NCBI RefSeq assembly: GCF_040544555.1
Contig: NZ_JBEPKD010000001.1
Span: 248,001 to 312,000, forward strand
Direction: 5' to 3'
Length of the DNA stretch: 64,000 bases
DNA from: Halalkalibacter oceani
GTDB lineage: Bacteria; Bacillota; Bacilli; Bacillales; Bacillaceae_D
A program made the position numbers and the translations under genes. This document shows, piece after piece, positions 1 through 9,130 of the stretch. The first letter of the stretch is position 1, and the number at the start of each line of letters is the position of its first letter. The notes beneath the pieces are model-generated. The model did not search any database, was not told the DNA's origin, and saw nothing but the letters and a program-made list of their open reading frames with translations.

Positions 1-1
1 T

Positions 2-826
2 GATAATGCCAATCCTCATTATGATTCTGGCGGTTATTTTGGTTATTCCGAAAAATTCGGCAATCATCCAGGCGGGCAGGCTGAATATTTACGGGTGCCG
101 TTTGGCAATTTTACGCCTTTCCGTGTACCAGATGATTGTGAGCTTGAAGATGAGCAGTTGTTGTTTTTATCCGATGTCCTGCCGACGGCCTACTGGAGCG
201 TCGTCAATGCCGGCGTGAAAAAAGGAGACACGGTAATCGTATTAGGCTGCGGGCCGGTCGGGATGTTTGCCCAGCAGTTTGCCTGGCTTCAAGGAGCAAA
301 GCGGGTAATTGCAGTCGATTATATTCCGTACCGGCTTGAGTTCGCCAGAAAAGTCAACAAGGTCGAGGTTTTTGATTTTACGAAGCATGAAGACATGGGG
401 GAAGTGTTAAAGGAAACGACGAAAGGCGGCGCGGATGTTGTCATCGACTGTGTCGGAATGGATGGCAAGAAGTCACCGCTGGAATTCATTGAGCAGAAGA
501 TGAAGCTGCAAGGGGGAACACTCGGTCCGATCCAAATATCGACAAAAGCAGTCCGCAAAGGCGGAACGGTCCAAATTACCGGCGTTTATGGCGGACTGTA
601 TAACATGTTCCCCTTAGGTCCATTTTTCACAAGAAACATTACGCTGAAAATGGGACAGGCGCCGGCCCGTCATTTTATGCCAGACATTTACAACCTGATT
701 ACGAAAAACCAGCTCAACCCTTCCTCGATCATTACCCATTCCCTCCCGCTTGAACGGGCGGCGGAAGGCTATGAGAAATTTAATAACCGGACCGATGATT
801 GTCTGAAGGTTGTGTTGAAGCCTTAG
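2..826 (+). CDS. Zinc-dependent alcohol dehydrogenase family protein (5' end outside window)
   Basis: The reading frame is open from base 2, so the gene starts before the window; an internal ATG at 95 is not the true start. The visible 274 residues begin with NPHYDSGGYFGYSEKFGNHP, then the Rossmann motif GCGPVG, then VVIDCVGMDGKK, which is the NAD-binding half of medium-chain zinc dehydrogenases of the glutathione-independent formaldehyde dehydrogenase/threonine dehydrogenase type. The catalytic zinc-binding N-terminus is not visible. It likely oxidises an alcohol or aldehyde adduct with NAD in the cytosol; the substrate cannot be told. A strong terminator follows. Confidence 0.85.
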   Translation, partial: DNANPHYDSGGYFGYSEKFGNHPGGQAEYLRVPFGNFTPFRVPDDCELEDEQLLFLSDVLPTAYWSVVNAGVKKGDTVIVLGCGPVGMFAQQFAWLQGAKRVIAVDYIPYRLEFARKVNKVEVFDFTKHEDMGEVLKETTKGGADVVIDCVGMDGKKSPLEFIEQKMKLQGGTLGPIQISTKAVRKGGTVQITGVYGGLYNMFPLGPFFTRNITLKMGQAPARHFMPDIYNLITKNQLNPSSIITHSLPLERAAEGYEKFNNRTDDCLKVVLKP

Positions 827-845
827 ATCGCTTTGCCGGCCAGCC

Positions 846-882
846 AGCCCGGAGAGAGGAGCGTAATCCTCCCCGGGCTTTT
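846..882 (+). terminator. Rho-independent terminator after the alcohol dehydrogenase
   Basis: AGCCCGG pairs with CCGGGCT around an inner AGGA/TCCT stem, followed by TTTT. Confidence 0.75.
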
Positions 883-921
883 GTGGTATGATAGAGGGTA
901 CTTGAGCAAGGAGGGAAGCAA

Positions 922-1791
922 TTGACGAATAAAAAAGTGATGCTCGTCGACGGAATGGCGTTACTGTTCCGTTCTTTTTATGCCACGGCGATGAGCGGCT
1001 ATTATATGGTAAACAGCAAGGGGATACCGACGAATGCGATTCACGGCTTTGTCAAGCATTTGTTCTCGGCGACGAACAGATTTGAACCGACCCATGTGAT
1101 TTGCTGCTGGGATATGGGCAGTCAAACTTTCCGCAATGACATTTACCCTGCTTATAAAGCGAACCGAGGCGAGCCGCCGGTTGAGCTTATTCCGCAGTTT
1201 GATTTAGCAAAAGAAGTAGTTGAAGAGCTTTCGATTCCGAACGTCGGCCTGCCGAATTATGAAGCGGATGATTGCATCGGCACATTGGCGCAAAAGTACG
1301 CGGAAGAGGCGGAAGTCATGATTTTAACCGGCGATCAGGATATTCTGCAATTAATCGCAGACAACATTTCGGTGATTTTGTTGAAAAAAGGGATCGGCCA
1401 TTATCAGGTTTATAATCGAGAAAGTTTTTTCGCGGAAAAAGCGATCCACCCCCATCAGATGGTCGATTTAAAAGCATTTATGGGTGATAGCAGCGATAAC
1501 TATCCCGGAGTAAAAGGAATTGGGGAAAAAACAGCACTGAAGCTGCTGCAAACCTATCAATCTATTGAAGGTGTGCTGGCCAACGTCGAGGCGTTAACGC
1601 CGGCTCAGCAGCGTAAAATCCAGGAAGAGAAGGAGATGCTTCACCTTTGCCGCAAACTGGCCCAAATCCATTGCCAAGTTGAGGTGGACTGCTCCTTGGA
1701 GGATGCCCTTTATCAAATTGATCATGAACGAATGCAGGCAAAATTCGCTGAGCTTGAGCTGAAAAATCTCGAGCAGCTTATTACCGGCTAG
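922..1791 (+). CDS. ypcP: 5'-3' exonuclease (YpcP type, stand-alone PolA exonuclease domain)
   Basis: 289 residues, the usual size of stand-alone bacterial 5'-3' exonuclease/flap nuclease proteins. It starts at TTG with AAGGAGGG just upstream. Metal-binding acidic residues are visible in LVDGMALLFRSFYAT near the N-terminus, YEADDCIGTLA and LTGDQDILQL, and the helix-hairpin-helix segment in FMGDSSDNYPGVKGIGEKTA. The expected role is removal of RNA primers and flaps in replication and repair in the cytosol. It is a single gene, followed by a hairpin of the GCTGCTGAAAAAG repeat family shared with the convergent kinase gene. Confidence 0.9.
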   Translation: MTNKKVMLVDGMALLFRSFYATAMSGYYMVNSKGIPTNAIHGFVKHLFSATNRFEPTHVICCWDMGSQTFRNDIYPAYKANRGEPPVELIPQFDLAKEVVEELSIPNVGLPNYEADDCIGTLAQKYAEEAEVMILTGDQDILQLIADNISVILLKKGIGHYQVYNRESFFAEKAIHPHQMVDLKAFMGDSSDNYPGVKGIGEKTALKLLQTYQSIEGVLANVEALTPAQQRKIQEEKEMLHLCRKLAQIHCQVEVDCSLEDALYQIDHERMQAKFAELELKNLEQLITG

Positions 1792-1804
1792 CGAGATGGA
1801 GGAA

Positions 1805-1850
1805 GCTGCTGAAAAAGGACGATGTTCACTTTTTCAGCAGCCTCTTTTTA
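1805..1850. terminator. Hairpin of repeat family 1, between convergent genes
   Basis: GCTGCTGAAAAAG pairs with CTTTTTCAGCAGC across a short loop and is followed by CTCTTTTTATT. It lies between the exonuclease and the convergent kinase, reaching into the last codons of the kinase. The same hairpin recurs near 11.0, 20.35 and 55.87 kb. Confidence 0.75.
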
Positions 1851-3476
1851 TTCTTTTTCCGGCCGATAAAGAGGGATTTTGACCGAAAATTTACTGCCGA
1901 TTCCGTCAGCCGTTTGAAAGCTGATCGAACCTCCCATCTCAGTCAGCAATTGTTGAACGAGTGTGAGTCCGATTCCGGAGCCTTCAACATGAGAAGCATG
2001 CGCCGGAGAACGGTAAAACGCCTTAAACATCTGTGCCTGATCTTCCTGTGAAAGTCCAAAACCAGTATCAGCAATCGTAATTGTGAGATGATCGGATTGA
2101 ACTGAATAGCTGATGCTCACCTGTCCCTCTTCATAATTGTATTTAATCGCATTTGAAAGCAGGTTAAGAATGACCTGATTAAACCTTATTTTATCTGCTT
2201 TGATGGCGGGAACCTGTTTTGCCGTAGCGTAATGATGGATAAGGATATGCTTGCTTTCGGCAAATGGTGCTAGTAACTTGATACAGCTTGTGACGGCTTC
2301 ATGGGCGCTTATTTTTTCAAGCGTCATCGCCGGTTTTCCCGCTTCGATCCGGACAAGCTCTAAAATCTGGTTAATTAAAGTGAGTAAGTGTCGACTGGCA
2401 TGAACAATCTTTGTAAGGCTCGTAACCTGGTTTTCTGTCAGCTCCTGCTTTTTGTCGAGTAACAAAATTTGTGAAAAGCCAAGAATGGAGTTCAATGGAG
2501 TGCGCAGTTCATGGCTCATCATCGAGAGAAAGTCAGTCTTCGCTTTGTTCGCTTTGTCAGCTTCCTGCTTGGCTTGAAGCAGCAGTTCGTTACTGCTGAT
2601 AAGCTCATTGTTTTTTTCTTTCAGCTCGATTATGAAAAAAAGCCGTTCCATCATTGCTGCAACCTGTCTGCACACTTTATCAATTAGCTGCAGCTCACTT
2701 TCGGTAAATGTCGAGCGCCGCTTTGAGCCGAACGAAAGAGTGCCGAGCAGACGATTATTCGAAATGAGCGGATGACAGACATAGGCTTTTATGCCGAGCG
2801 AGCGAATCAGTTTTGTACTCCGATCGTCGTTTGTGGCGACGTGTTCGGCTATCCGCATCTGCTTTTCAGCTGCCACTTTCCCACAGATCGCTTCGCCGAG
2901 CTGAAGGGAATGAAGTCGGGCGGCGATATCGGCGGAAATACCGGTATAATTCATTAAATGAAGCTCTTTTCCGCTCTCGCTGTATCGGTAATTAAAATAA
3001 ACATCAAGGTCTAAATAACGGGAAAGGTGCGCAAATAACGTATCGAACAGCTGCTGTGGTTTTTCCTGCAAAATTAAATCATGACTCGTTTCCGTGAGCA
3101 CGGTCAATTCCTTAATATGGGCGTCTAACGCTTCTTCTATTTCAATCTCACATGTTTTATCTTTTAACAGAATAATAGTATGATTTATACAGAAGGACAT
3201 TTCAACATGAAGCAAGCTCTTTTCGTCCTCCAGCTTTTCAACAAAGTGGAACGGCTGCTTTCTTTGAGCAACGGTCCAAAGCTTTTTCTGCAATTGTTCT
3301 GAAAAAGCCGGGGGAAGGGTATCCCAGAAGCTGTCTCCGATCGTCGCTTTTTTGAGGGCAGTGCTGCTAAATCTGGTTTCCGATGGACTGAGATCCGTAA
3401 TCTGCCAATTGTGATCGACGATCATGTATACGTGTTCAGAGTGGAGCGGGGAAAGTGTCGTAGGGGGCATCATCAT
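1848..3476 (-). CDS. Cytosolic PAS-GAF sensor histidine kinase
   Basis: About 542 residues with no membrane segment. A PAS-like region (about 10-110) is followed by a short coiled coil, a GAF domain (about 140-285, ending in GTLSFGSKRRSTF), a second coiled coil, and the kinase core. The phosphoacceptor histidine is in SHELRTPLNSILGFSQ, with the N box in NLLSNAIKYN, a G1 box in IADTGFGLS and a G2 box in GSGIGLTL. The ATG at 3476 is preferred over one five codons upstream because GGAGGTG lies six bases before it, whereas the upstream ATG overlaps that site. The LytTR regulator is divergently placed next to it and is a plausible partner. The signal sensed is unknown. Confidence 0.88.
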   Translation of the reverse strand: MMMPPTTLSPLHSEHVYMIVDHNWQITDLSPSETRFSSTALKKATIGDSFWDTLPPAFSEQLQKKLWTVAQRKQPFHFVEKLEDEKSLLHVEMSFCINHTIILLKDKTCEIEIEEALDAHIKELTVLTETSHDLILQEKPQQLFDTLFAHLSRYLDLDVYFNYRYSESGKELHLMNYTGISADIAARLHSLQLGEAICGKVAAEKQMRIAEHVATNDDRSTKLIRSLGIKAYVCHPLISNNRLLGTLSFGSKRRSTFTESELQLIDKVCRQVAAMMERLFFIIELKEKNNELISSNELLLQAKQEADKANKAKTDFLSMMSHELRTPLNSILGFSQILLLDKKQELTENQVTSLTKIVHASRHLLTLINQILELVRIEAGKPAMTLEKISAHEAVTSCIKLLAPFAESKHILIHHYATAKQVPAIKADKIRFNQVILNLLSNAIKYNYEEGQVSISYSVQSDHLTITIADTGFGLSQEDQAQMFKAFYRSPAHASHVEGSGIGLTLVQQLLTEMGGSISFQTADGIGSKFSVKIPLYRPEKE

Positions 3477-3651
3477 TGAGTCCACCTCCATTGTGCCCCT
3501 ATTCTACAATATAAATATTAAGGATCATAGTTGTTTTTTCTACCAGTAATGTTACATTATTGAGAGTAAAGGCTATAAGCACAGTAGTAAACTGGTTAAC
3601 CTGTTTCATCATGGCAGTCTTCTGAGAAATATAATGAAAAGAAGGGGTAAG

Positions 3652-4371
3652 ATGGAGAATTTAAAGGTAATTGTAGCTGATGATCATGCGGATTCACGCG
3701 AAATCCTTATTGAGTTTATCAATCATTTGCCTGATGTTACGGTTGTAGCAGAAGCAGTTGATGGAAAAGAAGTAGTGGAACAGGTTTTATCTCATAGAGA
3801 TGTGGACGCCGTTTTGATCGATATTCGGATGCCGAAGCTTAATGGGATGGAAGCAATAAAGATTTGTCTTGAATACGTTCCGCAGCTGAGATTTATTTTT
3901 ATTACAGGCTATGATGATTACGCGGTGGAAGCGTTTACGATTTCTGCGACGGATTATATTGTGAAGCCGGTCGAGGCCGGACGTCTGTATAAAGCACTGG
4001 CAAAAGTAAGAGAGAGGAAAGAGTTGGCCAATAACAATAGAAATGATTCACAGCGAATGATTATAAAAAATAAAAAGCTGACGTATTATGTTCCTATTAA
4101 CGACATTTTATTTATTGAAAAAAACGGCAAAGAAGCACTTGTTCATACGAAAGACAAAACCTATGTCACATTGGAAACATTGGATTCACTGGAAAAAAAG
4201 CTTACTTCCTCCTTTTATCAATCTCATCGTTCCTATATTATCAATATAAATAAAATCTCGCATATCGAATCCTCAGGAAGAACATACTTAGCCTATTTTC
4301 TCGATTATGATAAAGCGGCTCACATCTCAAAGCACCGGATTCATACGACTCATCAAAAATTACTTCGCTAA
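3652..4371 (+). CDS. LytTR-family response regulator
   Basis: About 239 residues. The receiver domain (about 1-120) shows ADDH near the N-terminus, the phosphoacceptor aspartate in LIDIRMPKLNGMEA and the conserved lysine in DYIVKPVEA. The C-terminal LytTR DNA-binding domain (about 140-239) includes DILFIEKNGKEALVHT and FYQSHRSYIININKI. Such regulators control cell-wall, peptide or nutrient responses by binding direct repeats in promoters. The ATG at 3652 is preferred because GAAGGGG stands just before it; an upstream in-frame ATG at 3634 lacks a site. It faces away from the cytosolic kinase and runs with the receiver-like gene and membrane kinase downstream. Confidence 0.9.
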   Translation: MENLKVIVADDHADSREILIEFINHLPDVTVVAEAVDGKEVVEQVLSHRDVDAVLIDIRMPKLNGMEAIKICLEYVPQLRFIFITGYDDYAVEAFTISATDYIVKPVEAGRLYKALAKVRERKELANNNRNDSQRMIIKNKKLTYYVPINDILFIEKNGKEALVHTKDKTYVTLETLDSLEKKLTSSFYQSHRSYIININKISHIESSGRTYLAYFLDYDKAAHISKHRIHTTHQKLLR

Positions 4372-4384
4372 CGTTGCAGGGAAC

Positions 4385-4414
4385 GGGACAAAGGTTGTTT
4401 TTCACCTTTTGCCC
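4385..4414. repeat. Hairpin of repeat family 2 (GGGACAAAGGT type)
   Basis: GGGACAAAGGT pairs with ACCTTTTGCCC. There is no clear run of T after it, so termination is uncertain. Six related hairpins occur elsewhere in the window. Confidence 0.5.
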
Positions 4415-4622
4415 AGCCCCTTGGTCATGGTCAGTCTTGTCTCACCCTTTGTTTCCTGAAAGGTTGTGAAAGGGTTCAATCACTTACTAACTACTTCCTT
4501 TGTTTTCGTATGGGGTACATAAAACGGACTACTTGGGTGCTGTATCTATTAGACAGGAAAGGGTCCGAAAAGGTAAAATTTTCAACATACGCATTTTAGT
4601 CAAAAAGGGAGTTAAGGACTGG

Positions 4623-5030
4623 GTGATAACGGAAGAAGCACTATATACGAAAACGATTTTAATCTATCAGGAGTACAACGGTTATAAGCTCCTGTTTGAA
4701 ACCGTGTTGAGAGATTGGGGATTTACAAACCTGGATGTCGTTGAAAGTCATGAACAGGTCATAACGAAACTGAAAAGCAAACCGGTTGAACTGTTAATTT
4801 ATGATTTTATTAATCATGAAAGCGTCCATACGTTTTCAAAGGTGCATAAGCAACTTTGTCTGCCTTTTACGATTTGCACCGCTTTTCAAAACTTGAATAT
4901 CCGCGAACAATTACGTGATTTTCCACATGTTGATTTTGTCGACAAGCCTCTTGATATTCATCTGCTTCGAGAAGTCGTATACCACTGTCTAAAAGAGCGA
5001 ATAACGCAAAAAAACGGATATTTTTCATGA
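4623..5030 (+). CDS. Degenerate response-regulator receiver-like protein
   Basis: About 135 residues, the size of a lone receiver domain. The normal acidic pair after the first strand is reduced to ILIYQEYNG. A candidate phosphoacceptor aspartate is in LLIYDFINHES, and TAF and the DKPLD lysine keep the other receiver landmarks. A GTG at 4623 with AAGGA and AAGGGA upstream gives exactly this domain; the frame is open back to a TTG at 4500 but that extension has no receiver character. It lies between the LytTR regulator and a membrane kinase on the same strand, so it may act as a phosphate sink or phosphorylation-independent partner. That role is inference. Confidence 0.65.
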   Translation: MITEEALYTKTILIYQEYNGYKLLFETVLRDWGFTNLDVVESHEQVITKLKSKPVELLIYDFINHESVHTFSKVHKQLCLPFTICTAFQNLNIREQLRDFPHVDFVDKPLDIHLLREVVYHCLKERITQKNGYFS

Positions 5031-5042
5031 AAGTGAGAAGAG

Positions 5043-6398
5043 ATGAACGAGATTTTTTTTGTGCTTATTTTAGTTAGTTTCGCGTGGTTACTGGGCTATT
5101 TATATCAGGGGTTCAAAAAGTGGAACAGGGTGGATGTACTCGTCTATATCGTCATCATTGTTTTACTTGGCGCCTTTGCGTTCTCAGGTCTGGCACGATC
5201 GTTGTCCACATCACCGGCTCTGTACACGGGTTTTGTTTTTCAGTATGCGTTGCTCGCCGGCGTGATGCTTCTGCTTGGCTATTGGCTGAATGGGAAAGCG
5301 CCACAGACGGACCAGTCGCGGAAAAAGCGGGAGAACTCTGGTGAACAGGATGATTCATTTTGGATTTTTGTTTGTGATGAGAATGAAACGATTCTGATGG
5401 CCAATCGCGTCCTTCTTACTTTTTCAGCCGTTCCGATTAAGCGACTCACCAGTCATACATTAGCGGCTTTTGTTGCTCCTTCATCGCGTGAGAAAGCGAG
5501 CGCACTGATAGACGAAAGTCAGAAACATCAATGGGCGGAAGCGGTGCTCACTTTACAAAACAGGCAAGGGGATACATATGAGATCTTTTTTACGGTTTAT
5601 TGCTTAAAAGGGAAAGGGGAAGGAAGCTTTTTGTTTATCGGCAAGAGCATCCAGCAGCACAAAGCGCTGACGTTGGCAAAGGCGAGGGCGGCTTTTGAGA
5701 AAGAGTTTGAATACGCGTCGCTCTTGTCCGTTCAATTGGCACATGAATTAAAAATCCCGCTAAACAGCATTCTCGGTTATGCTCAACTGATGCAGCTTGA
5801 AGCCGATCGTAACAATCGGAAGCAGCAGGAACGTCTCGAGAAAATTATCAAATCCGGAAAGCATATGCTTTTTCTACTCAATGCGATGAGCAGGAAAAGA
5901 GGGAAAACAGGACAGCTTCAAAAGAGGGAGAAGGTGAATGTTTTTCAGGTGATTGATGACAGTATCATGTTTGTCTATCCGTTCGCGTTGGAAAAAAATA
6001 TTGAAATCATACGGCAAATGGACGAAGAGCATGAGCTGTTTTTACAGGTCGACCGGACGAAATTCATGCAGATCCTGCTGAACCTGCTGACAAATGGGAT
6101 TAAGTTTAATAAGAAGAATGGAACATTAACGATTCAGACGGAACGAAAAGAGGATCAGTTTCGGCTGATGATCACAGATAGTGGTTTTGGCATTGCCGAG
6201 GAGAAACTGGAAGACATCTTTCATCTTACCGGCCGCGCTGATCATGATGAGAAAGAAGGGCAGGGGATGGGCCTTGCTTTGACGAAAGGGCTAGTAGAAG
6301 AAATGGGGGGAGAGATCACCGTGGAGAGCAGGCTCAACCAGGGAAGTACATTTTCTGTCAGTCTTCCTTTACACGGGAGTAAGCATAAAATGGACTGA
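5043..6398 (+). CDS. Membrane sensor histidine kinase with PAS-like domain
   Basis: 451 residues. Three hydrophobic segments lie in the first 85 residues (about 3-20, 32-52, 62-84), followed by a charged linker and a PAS-like domain (about 105-205). The phosphoacceptor histidine is in AHELKIPLNSILGYAQL and the ATP-binding domain shows NLLTNGIKFN, ITDSGFGIAEEK and GQGMGLALTKG. There is no extracellular sensor domain, so the signal is probably sensed in the membrane or cytosol. It starts 13 bases after the degenerate receiver gene, suggesting one transcript with it. The ribosome binding site (GAGAAGAG) is weak. Confidence 0.88.
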   Translation: MNEIFFVLILVSFAWLLGYLYQGFKKWNRVDVLVYIVIIVLLGAFAFSGLARSLSTSPALYTGFVFQYALLAGVMLLLGYWLNGKAPQTDQSRKKRENSGEQDDSFWIFVCDENETILMANRVLLTFSAVPIKRLTSHTLAAFVAPSSREKASALIDESQKHQWAEAVLTLQNRQGDTYEIFFTVYCLKGKGEGSFLFIGKSIQQHKALTLAKARAAFEKEFEYASLLSVQLAHELKIPLNSILGYAQLMQLEADRNNRKQQERLEKIIKSGKHMLFLLNAMSRKRGKTGQLQKREKVNVFQVIDDSIMFVYPFALEKNIEIIRQMDEEHELFLQVDRTKFMQILLNLLTNGIKFNKKNGTLTIQTERKEDQFRLMITDSGFGIAEEKLEDIFHLTGRADHDEKEGQGMGLALTKGLVEEMGGEITVESRLNQGSTFSVSLPLHGSKHKMD

Positions 6399-6434
6399 TG
6401 TGCATATGGTAATTCCAAAGGCGAGGAAGGTGGG

Positions 6435-6941
6435 ATGACCTACATGCACAAGCATATTGTCAAACCGGGGGAAACGCTTTTTTCGATTGCGGAGGATTAC
6501 CGTATTGCCTTCAATACCCTCCTGCAGGCAAATCAGCTTGCTGATCCAAATACGCTATATGTCGGTCAGACGCTCGTTATTCCGGGGTTGCCCGACCCTG
6601 ATCAATTGCCTTATTCTATTTCAGTCTCGTTGTTAAACAGAACACTGACCTTATTTCAGTATGGTGCTGAGGTTAAAACCTATCCGATTGCGGTTGGCAG
6701 AATGCTGAATGAAACGCCGACGGGAGATTATGTCATTATTAATAAAGCGCCGAATCCGGGAGGTCCCTTTGGAGCGATGTGGATGTCATTATCGAAAAAA
6801 CATTACGGTATTCACGGCACTAACGATCCTTCTTCAATCGGGAAAGCCGTATCAAAAGGCTGTATTCGGATGTTCAACGAGGATGTGATTGAACTGTCCC
6901 AAACGATTCCAATTGGAACAAAGGTTATGATCAGGCCATAG
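6435..6941 (+). CDS. LysM domain L,D-transpeptidase (YkuD family)
   Basis: 168 residues. An N-terminal LysM domain (VKPGETLFSIAEDYRIAFN to GQTLVIPG) is followed by a YkuD catalytic domain with the signature HYGIHGTNDPSSIG and SKGCIRMFNEDV, which carries the catalytic His and Cys. The family makes 3-3 cross-links in peptidoglycan and in Bacillus is associated with the spore or cell wall. No signal peptide is seen, as is usual for the YkuD protein itself. GGAAGGTGG precedes the start; an ATG three codons downstream is also possible. A perfect 14-bp stem terminator follows. Confidence 0.92.
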   Translation: MTYMHKHIVKPGETLFSIAEDYRIAFNTLLQANQLADPNTLYVGQTLVIPGLPDPDQLPYSISVSLLNRTLTLFQYGAEVKTYPIAVGRMLNETPTGDYVIINKAPNPGGPFGAMWMSLSKKHYGIHGTNDPSSIGKAVSKGCIRMFNEDVIELSQTIPIGTKVMIRP

Positions 6942-6974
6942 CATAATGGGCGAAAGGTTGAAGGGCTGACTAGC

Positions 6975-7016
6975 ATAAAGCAAGCAGGAAAGAATCTGTT
7001 TCCCTGCTTGCTTTAT
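6975..7016 (+). terminator. Terminator after the L,D-transpeptidase
   Basis: ATAAAGCAAGCAGG pairs perfectly with CCTGCTTGCTTTAT over a 14-base loop. It could serve both this gene and the convergent CBS gene. Confidence 0.7.
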
Positions 7017-7065
7017 AGCTATGTGCAAAATTTCCTCTCCACAGGATCGCGCCAGTAGTATCGTC

Positions 7066-7494
7066 TTACTGCTCAGGAGAAGTATGCTCAGAAATATTCG
7101 ACAGCGCTTCGCCGGCTTCATTTTGATAAATCGCTTCTGTTGCCAGGTCTCCCAGCGCGACCATACCGACTAATTGGCCGTTATCGACGACAGGAAGACG
7201 GCGAATTTGATGCTGAGCCATTAAAGCCGAGGCTTCATGCGCATCCATCGAAGGAGAGGCAACGGTTAAGTTTGTTGACATACATTCGCGCACCGGCACA
7301 TTTGTTGCATTGCCTTCCGCTGTAGAACGCAACGTAATATCGCGGTCGGTGATCACTCCTTGCAGCTGACCATTTTCCACTACAGGAACAGAACCGATAT
7401 TGTATTGTTTCATTAAGGCCGCTGCTTCCTGGATCGTTTGATCTCCGGTGACTGAAACAACATTTTTTGACATGAGCTGATCTAGATTTGGCAT
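7066..7494 (-). CDS. Tandem CBS-domain protein
   Basis: About 142 residues forming two CBS motifs (about 8-60 and 75-130), for example AAALMKQYNIGSVPVVENGQ with GVITDRDI and ALMAQHQIRRLPVVDNGQ. Such stand-alone Bateman modules bind adenine nucleotides and often respond to stress; the exact partner is unknown. The ATG at 7494 is preferred because GGAG lies eight bases before it; a TTG six codons upstream overlaps that site. It is close to YhcV/YrpC-like general stress proteins by layout, without certainty. Confidence 0.88.
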   Translation of the reverse strand: MPNLDQLMSKNVVSVTGDQTIQEAAALMKQYNIGSVPVVENGQLQGVITDRDITLRSTAEGNATNVPVRECMSTNLTVASPSMDAHEASALMAQHQIRRLPVVDNGQLVGMVALGDLATEAIYQNEAGEALSNISEHTSPEQ

Positions 7495-7563
7495 CCTGGT
7501 CACTCCATTCAAGTTAGATTTATGAACAAGTATTAGGATTTTCCAAAGGTCAAAAATTATGCA

Positions 7564-8466
7564 TCATTCTGTCAGCTTGTTCATGAAAAATGTCAGCTTC
7601 CGCGGGAGCAGGGCGACTGCAGCCGGGGATGTCTGATAAATTTCACCGTCCATATCAATCTCCATTTTCTCCGCAGTCGTCAAGGAAAAGGAGGAGGTGC
7701 GAATCAGCTCGATTCCTTCCGCTTCTTTCGTCCAATCTGCGGTGAATGTTTTGTAATACATATTTTTCAGTAGTTTCAGTCCCGATTCCTGAATGATATA
7801 GAGCTCCATTAAGCTGTCATCGAGCTTGGAGTCAGGAAGGTGGAAATTGGCTGTGCCTAACGAATAGCCATTCATCGCCAGAATCATCACCGCTTCCCCG
7901 CTTCGTTCCACTTTTTCGGCTGTTTGCAAAGCAAAGGAAAAGGGTTCGGCTTTTTTTAACGATTGAAGCGCGCTAATAAAATAGCTCAGCTTACCGACTG
8001 AATTTTTTAACGTAGAATTTGTTTCTTCCGAGACGGTCGTAATTAAGCCGAGTCCGACAAAATTCGTGAAATACCGCTTGTTGCAGCTTCCGATGTCACA
8101 TGTCAGCGTTTGACCGGCTTTGATCACTCCAGCTGCTTCGGCAATCGTTTGCGGAATCCCGAGAGTACGGGAGAAATCATTGCAAGTACCGGCAGGGAAA
8201 ATTCCGACAACAGGCGGTTTTGTAACGTCCATTAAGCCGTTGATACATTCGTGCACCGTTCCGTCTCCTCCGACAATAAAGAGCTGGTCATAATCACTGG
8301 CGCGCTCTCTGCAAATCCGCTCACCGTCGCCTTTCTGAAAGGTTTGCACCATCGTCAGCTCCCGATATTCCGCAGCAAGTACGTCCGTAATATCTTTTAA
8401 AATGTCGTTGATTTTCGCTTGTCCCGCCTGCGCATTATAGACGAGCAACGCTTTTTTCCTGTCCAT
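7564..8466 (-). CDS. Diacylglycerol/lipid kinase family protein (YegS/BmrU type)
   Basis: 300 residues, typical for the family. The nucleotide-binding motif is FIVGGDGTVHECINGL, followed by GIFPAGTCNDFSRTLGIP, which is the GTxNDF signature of the diacylglycerol kinase catalytic domain. The C-terminal half (about 140-300) is the beta-sandwich part, including MEIDMDGEIYQ. It is expected to phosphorylate a membrane lipid at the cytosolic face with ATP. AAAGGA precedes the ATG. It lies just downstream of mobA on the same strand but no functional link is evident. Confidence 0.9.
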   Translation of the reverse strand: MDRKKALLVYNAQAGQAKINDILKDITDVLAAEYRELTMVQTFQKGDGERICRERASDYDQLFIVGGDGTVHECINGLMDVTKPPVVGIFPAGTCNDFSRTLGIPQTIAEAAGVIKAGQTLTCDIGSCNKRYFTNFVGLGLITTVSEETNSTLKNSVGKLSYFISALQSLKKAEPFSFALQTAEKVERSGEAVMILAMNGYSLGTANFHLPDSKLDDSLMELYIIQESGLKLLKNMYYKTFTADWTKEAEGIELIRTSSFSLTTAEKMEIDMDGEIYQTSPAAVALLPRKLTFFMNKLTE

Positions 8467-8521
8467 TCACAGCTTCCTTTCAAGGGGATATTTTTCATCC
8501 TATTCCCTGAGAGCGAGGTCT

Positions 8522-9130
8522 TTACTCAATTTTTTCCTTGCCATTTAAGTCGGACAGAAGGCGCTTTGCCTCGCGGAGGTCCTCCGGATAGTTGATATTC
8601 ATAAAATCTGCCTGATTGCCCGCGAAGGCAACTCGTTTCAGCCTCGCTTCCCGTAACAAAGGCTTAAAGCTCCGATAACCTTTGGCAAGCAACTGTTTTA
8701 TCATCGAGAGACAGTCGCGGTGATAGAGAGCGAGCAATGGCTGAAGGCGCGTTCCGCTCTCGGGGATGATGATTTGGTTTGCGGAATCAATTTCTTTTAT
8801 CAAGTCGGCGACCAAAGAAGCGCGTACAAAGGGAATATCAGCTGCAAGCACAAAGAACCAATCCGTTCTGGGAAGCTGTTCCATCGCAAAGGCCAGGGCA
8901 GCGAGCGGCCCCTGGTGGGCTGTTTCCTCAACAAGAATCGCAGCATCGGCAGAAGAAATAGAAGGAGCGAGCCCGCTGTTTGTCACGATGTAGACAGAAC
9001 GGCAGCCGCCTTCTGATAATGCGGTGATGCTATGCTGATAAAATGCTTTTCCGTTGTATTGTTCAAACATTTTCGCCTTCCCATAGCGGGACGATTGCCC
9101 GCCTGCCAATACAAGTCCATCAATCATCAT
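8522..9130 (-). CDS. mobA: Molybdenum cofactor guanylyltransferase
   Basis: About 202 residues. The nucleotidyltransferase signature LVLAGGQSSRYGKAKMFEQ is at the N-terminus and the metal-binding aspartate is in FVLAADIPFVRASL. The enzyme attaches GMP to molybdopterin. The frame is open 35 codons upstream but the ATG at 9130, with GGGAG eight bases before it, gives the standard N-terminus. No other molybdopterin genes are present here, and the general NTP-transferase fold means a paralogue with another substrate is possible. Confidence 0.85.
   Translation of the reverse strand: MMIDGLVLAGGQSSRYGKAKMFEQYNGKAFYQHSITALSEGGCRSVYIVTNSGLAPSISSADAAILVEETAHQGPLAALAFAMEQLPRTDWFFVLAADIPFVRASLVADLIKEIDSANQIIIPESGTRLQPLLALYHRDCLSMIKQLLAKGYRSFKPLLREARLKRVAFAGNQADFMNINYPEDLREAKRLLSDLNGKEKIE

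Noticed and set aside
2772..2995. Short plus-strand frames inside the cytosolic histidine kinase gene
   Set aside because: Antisense shadows of the GAF-coding region with no ribosome site or protein-like composition.
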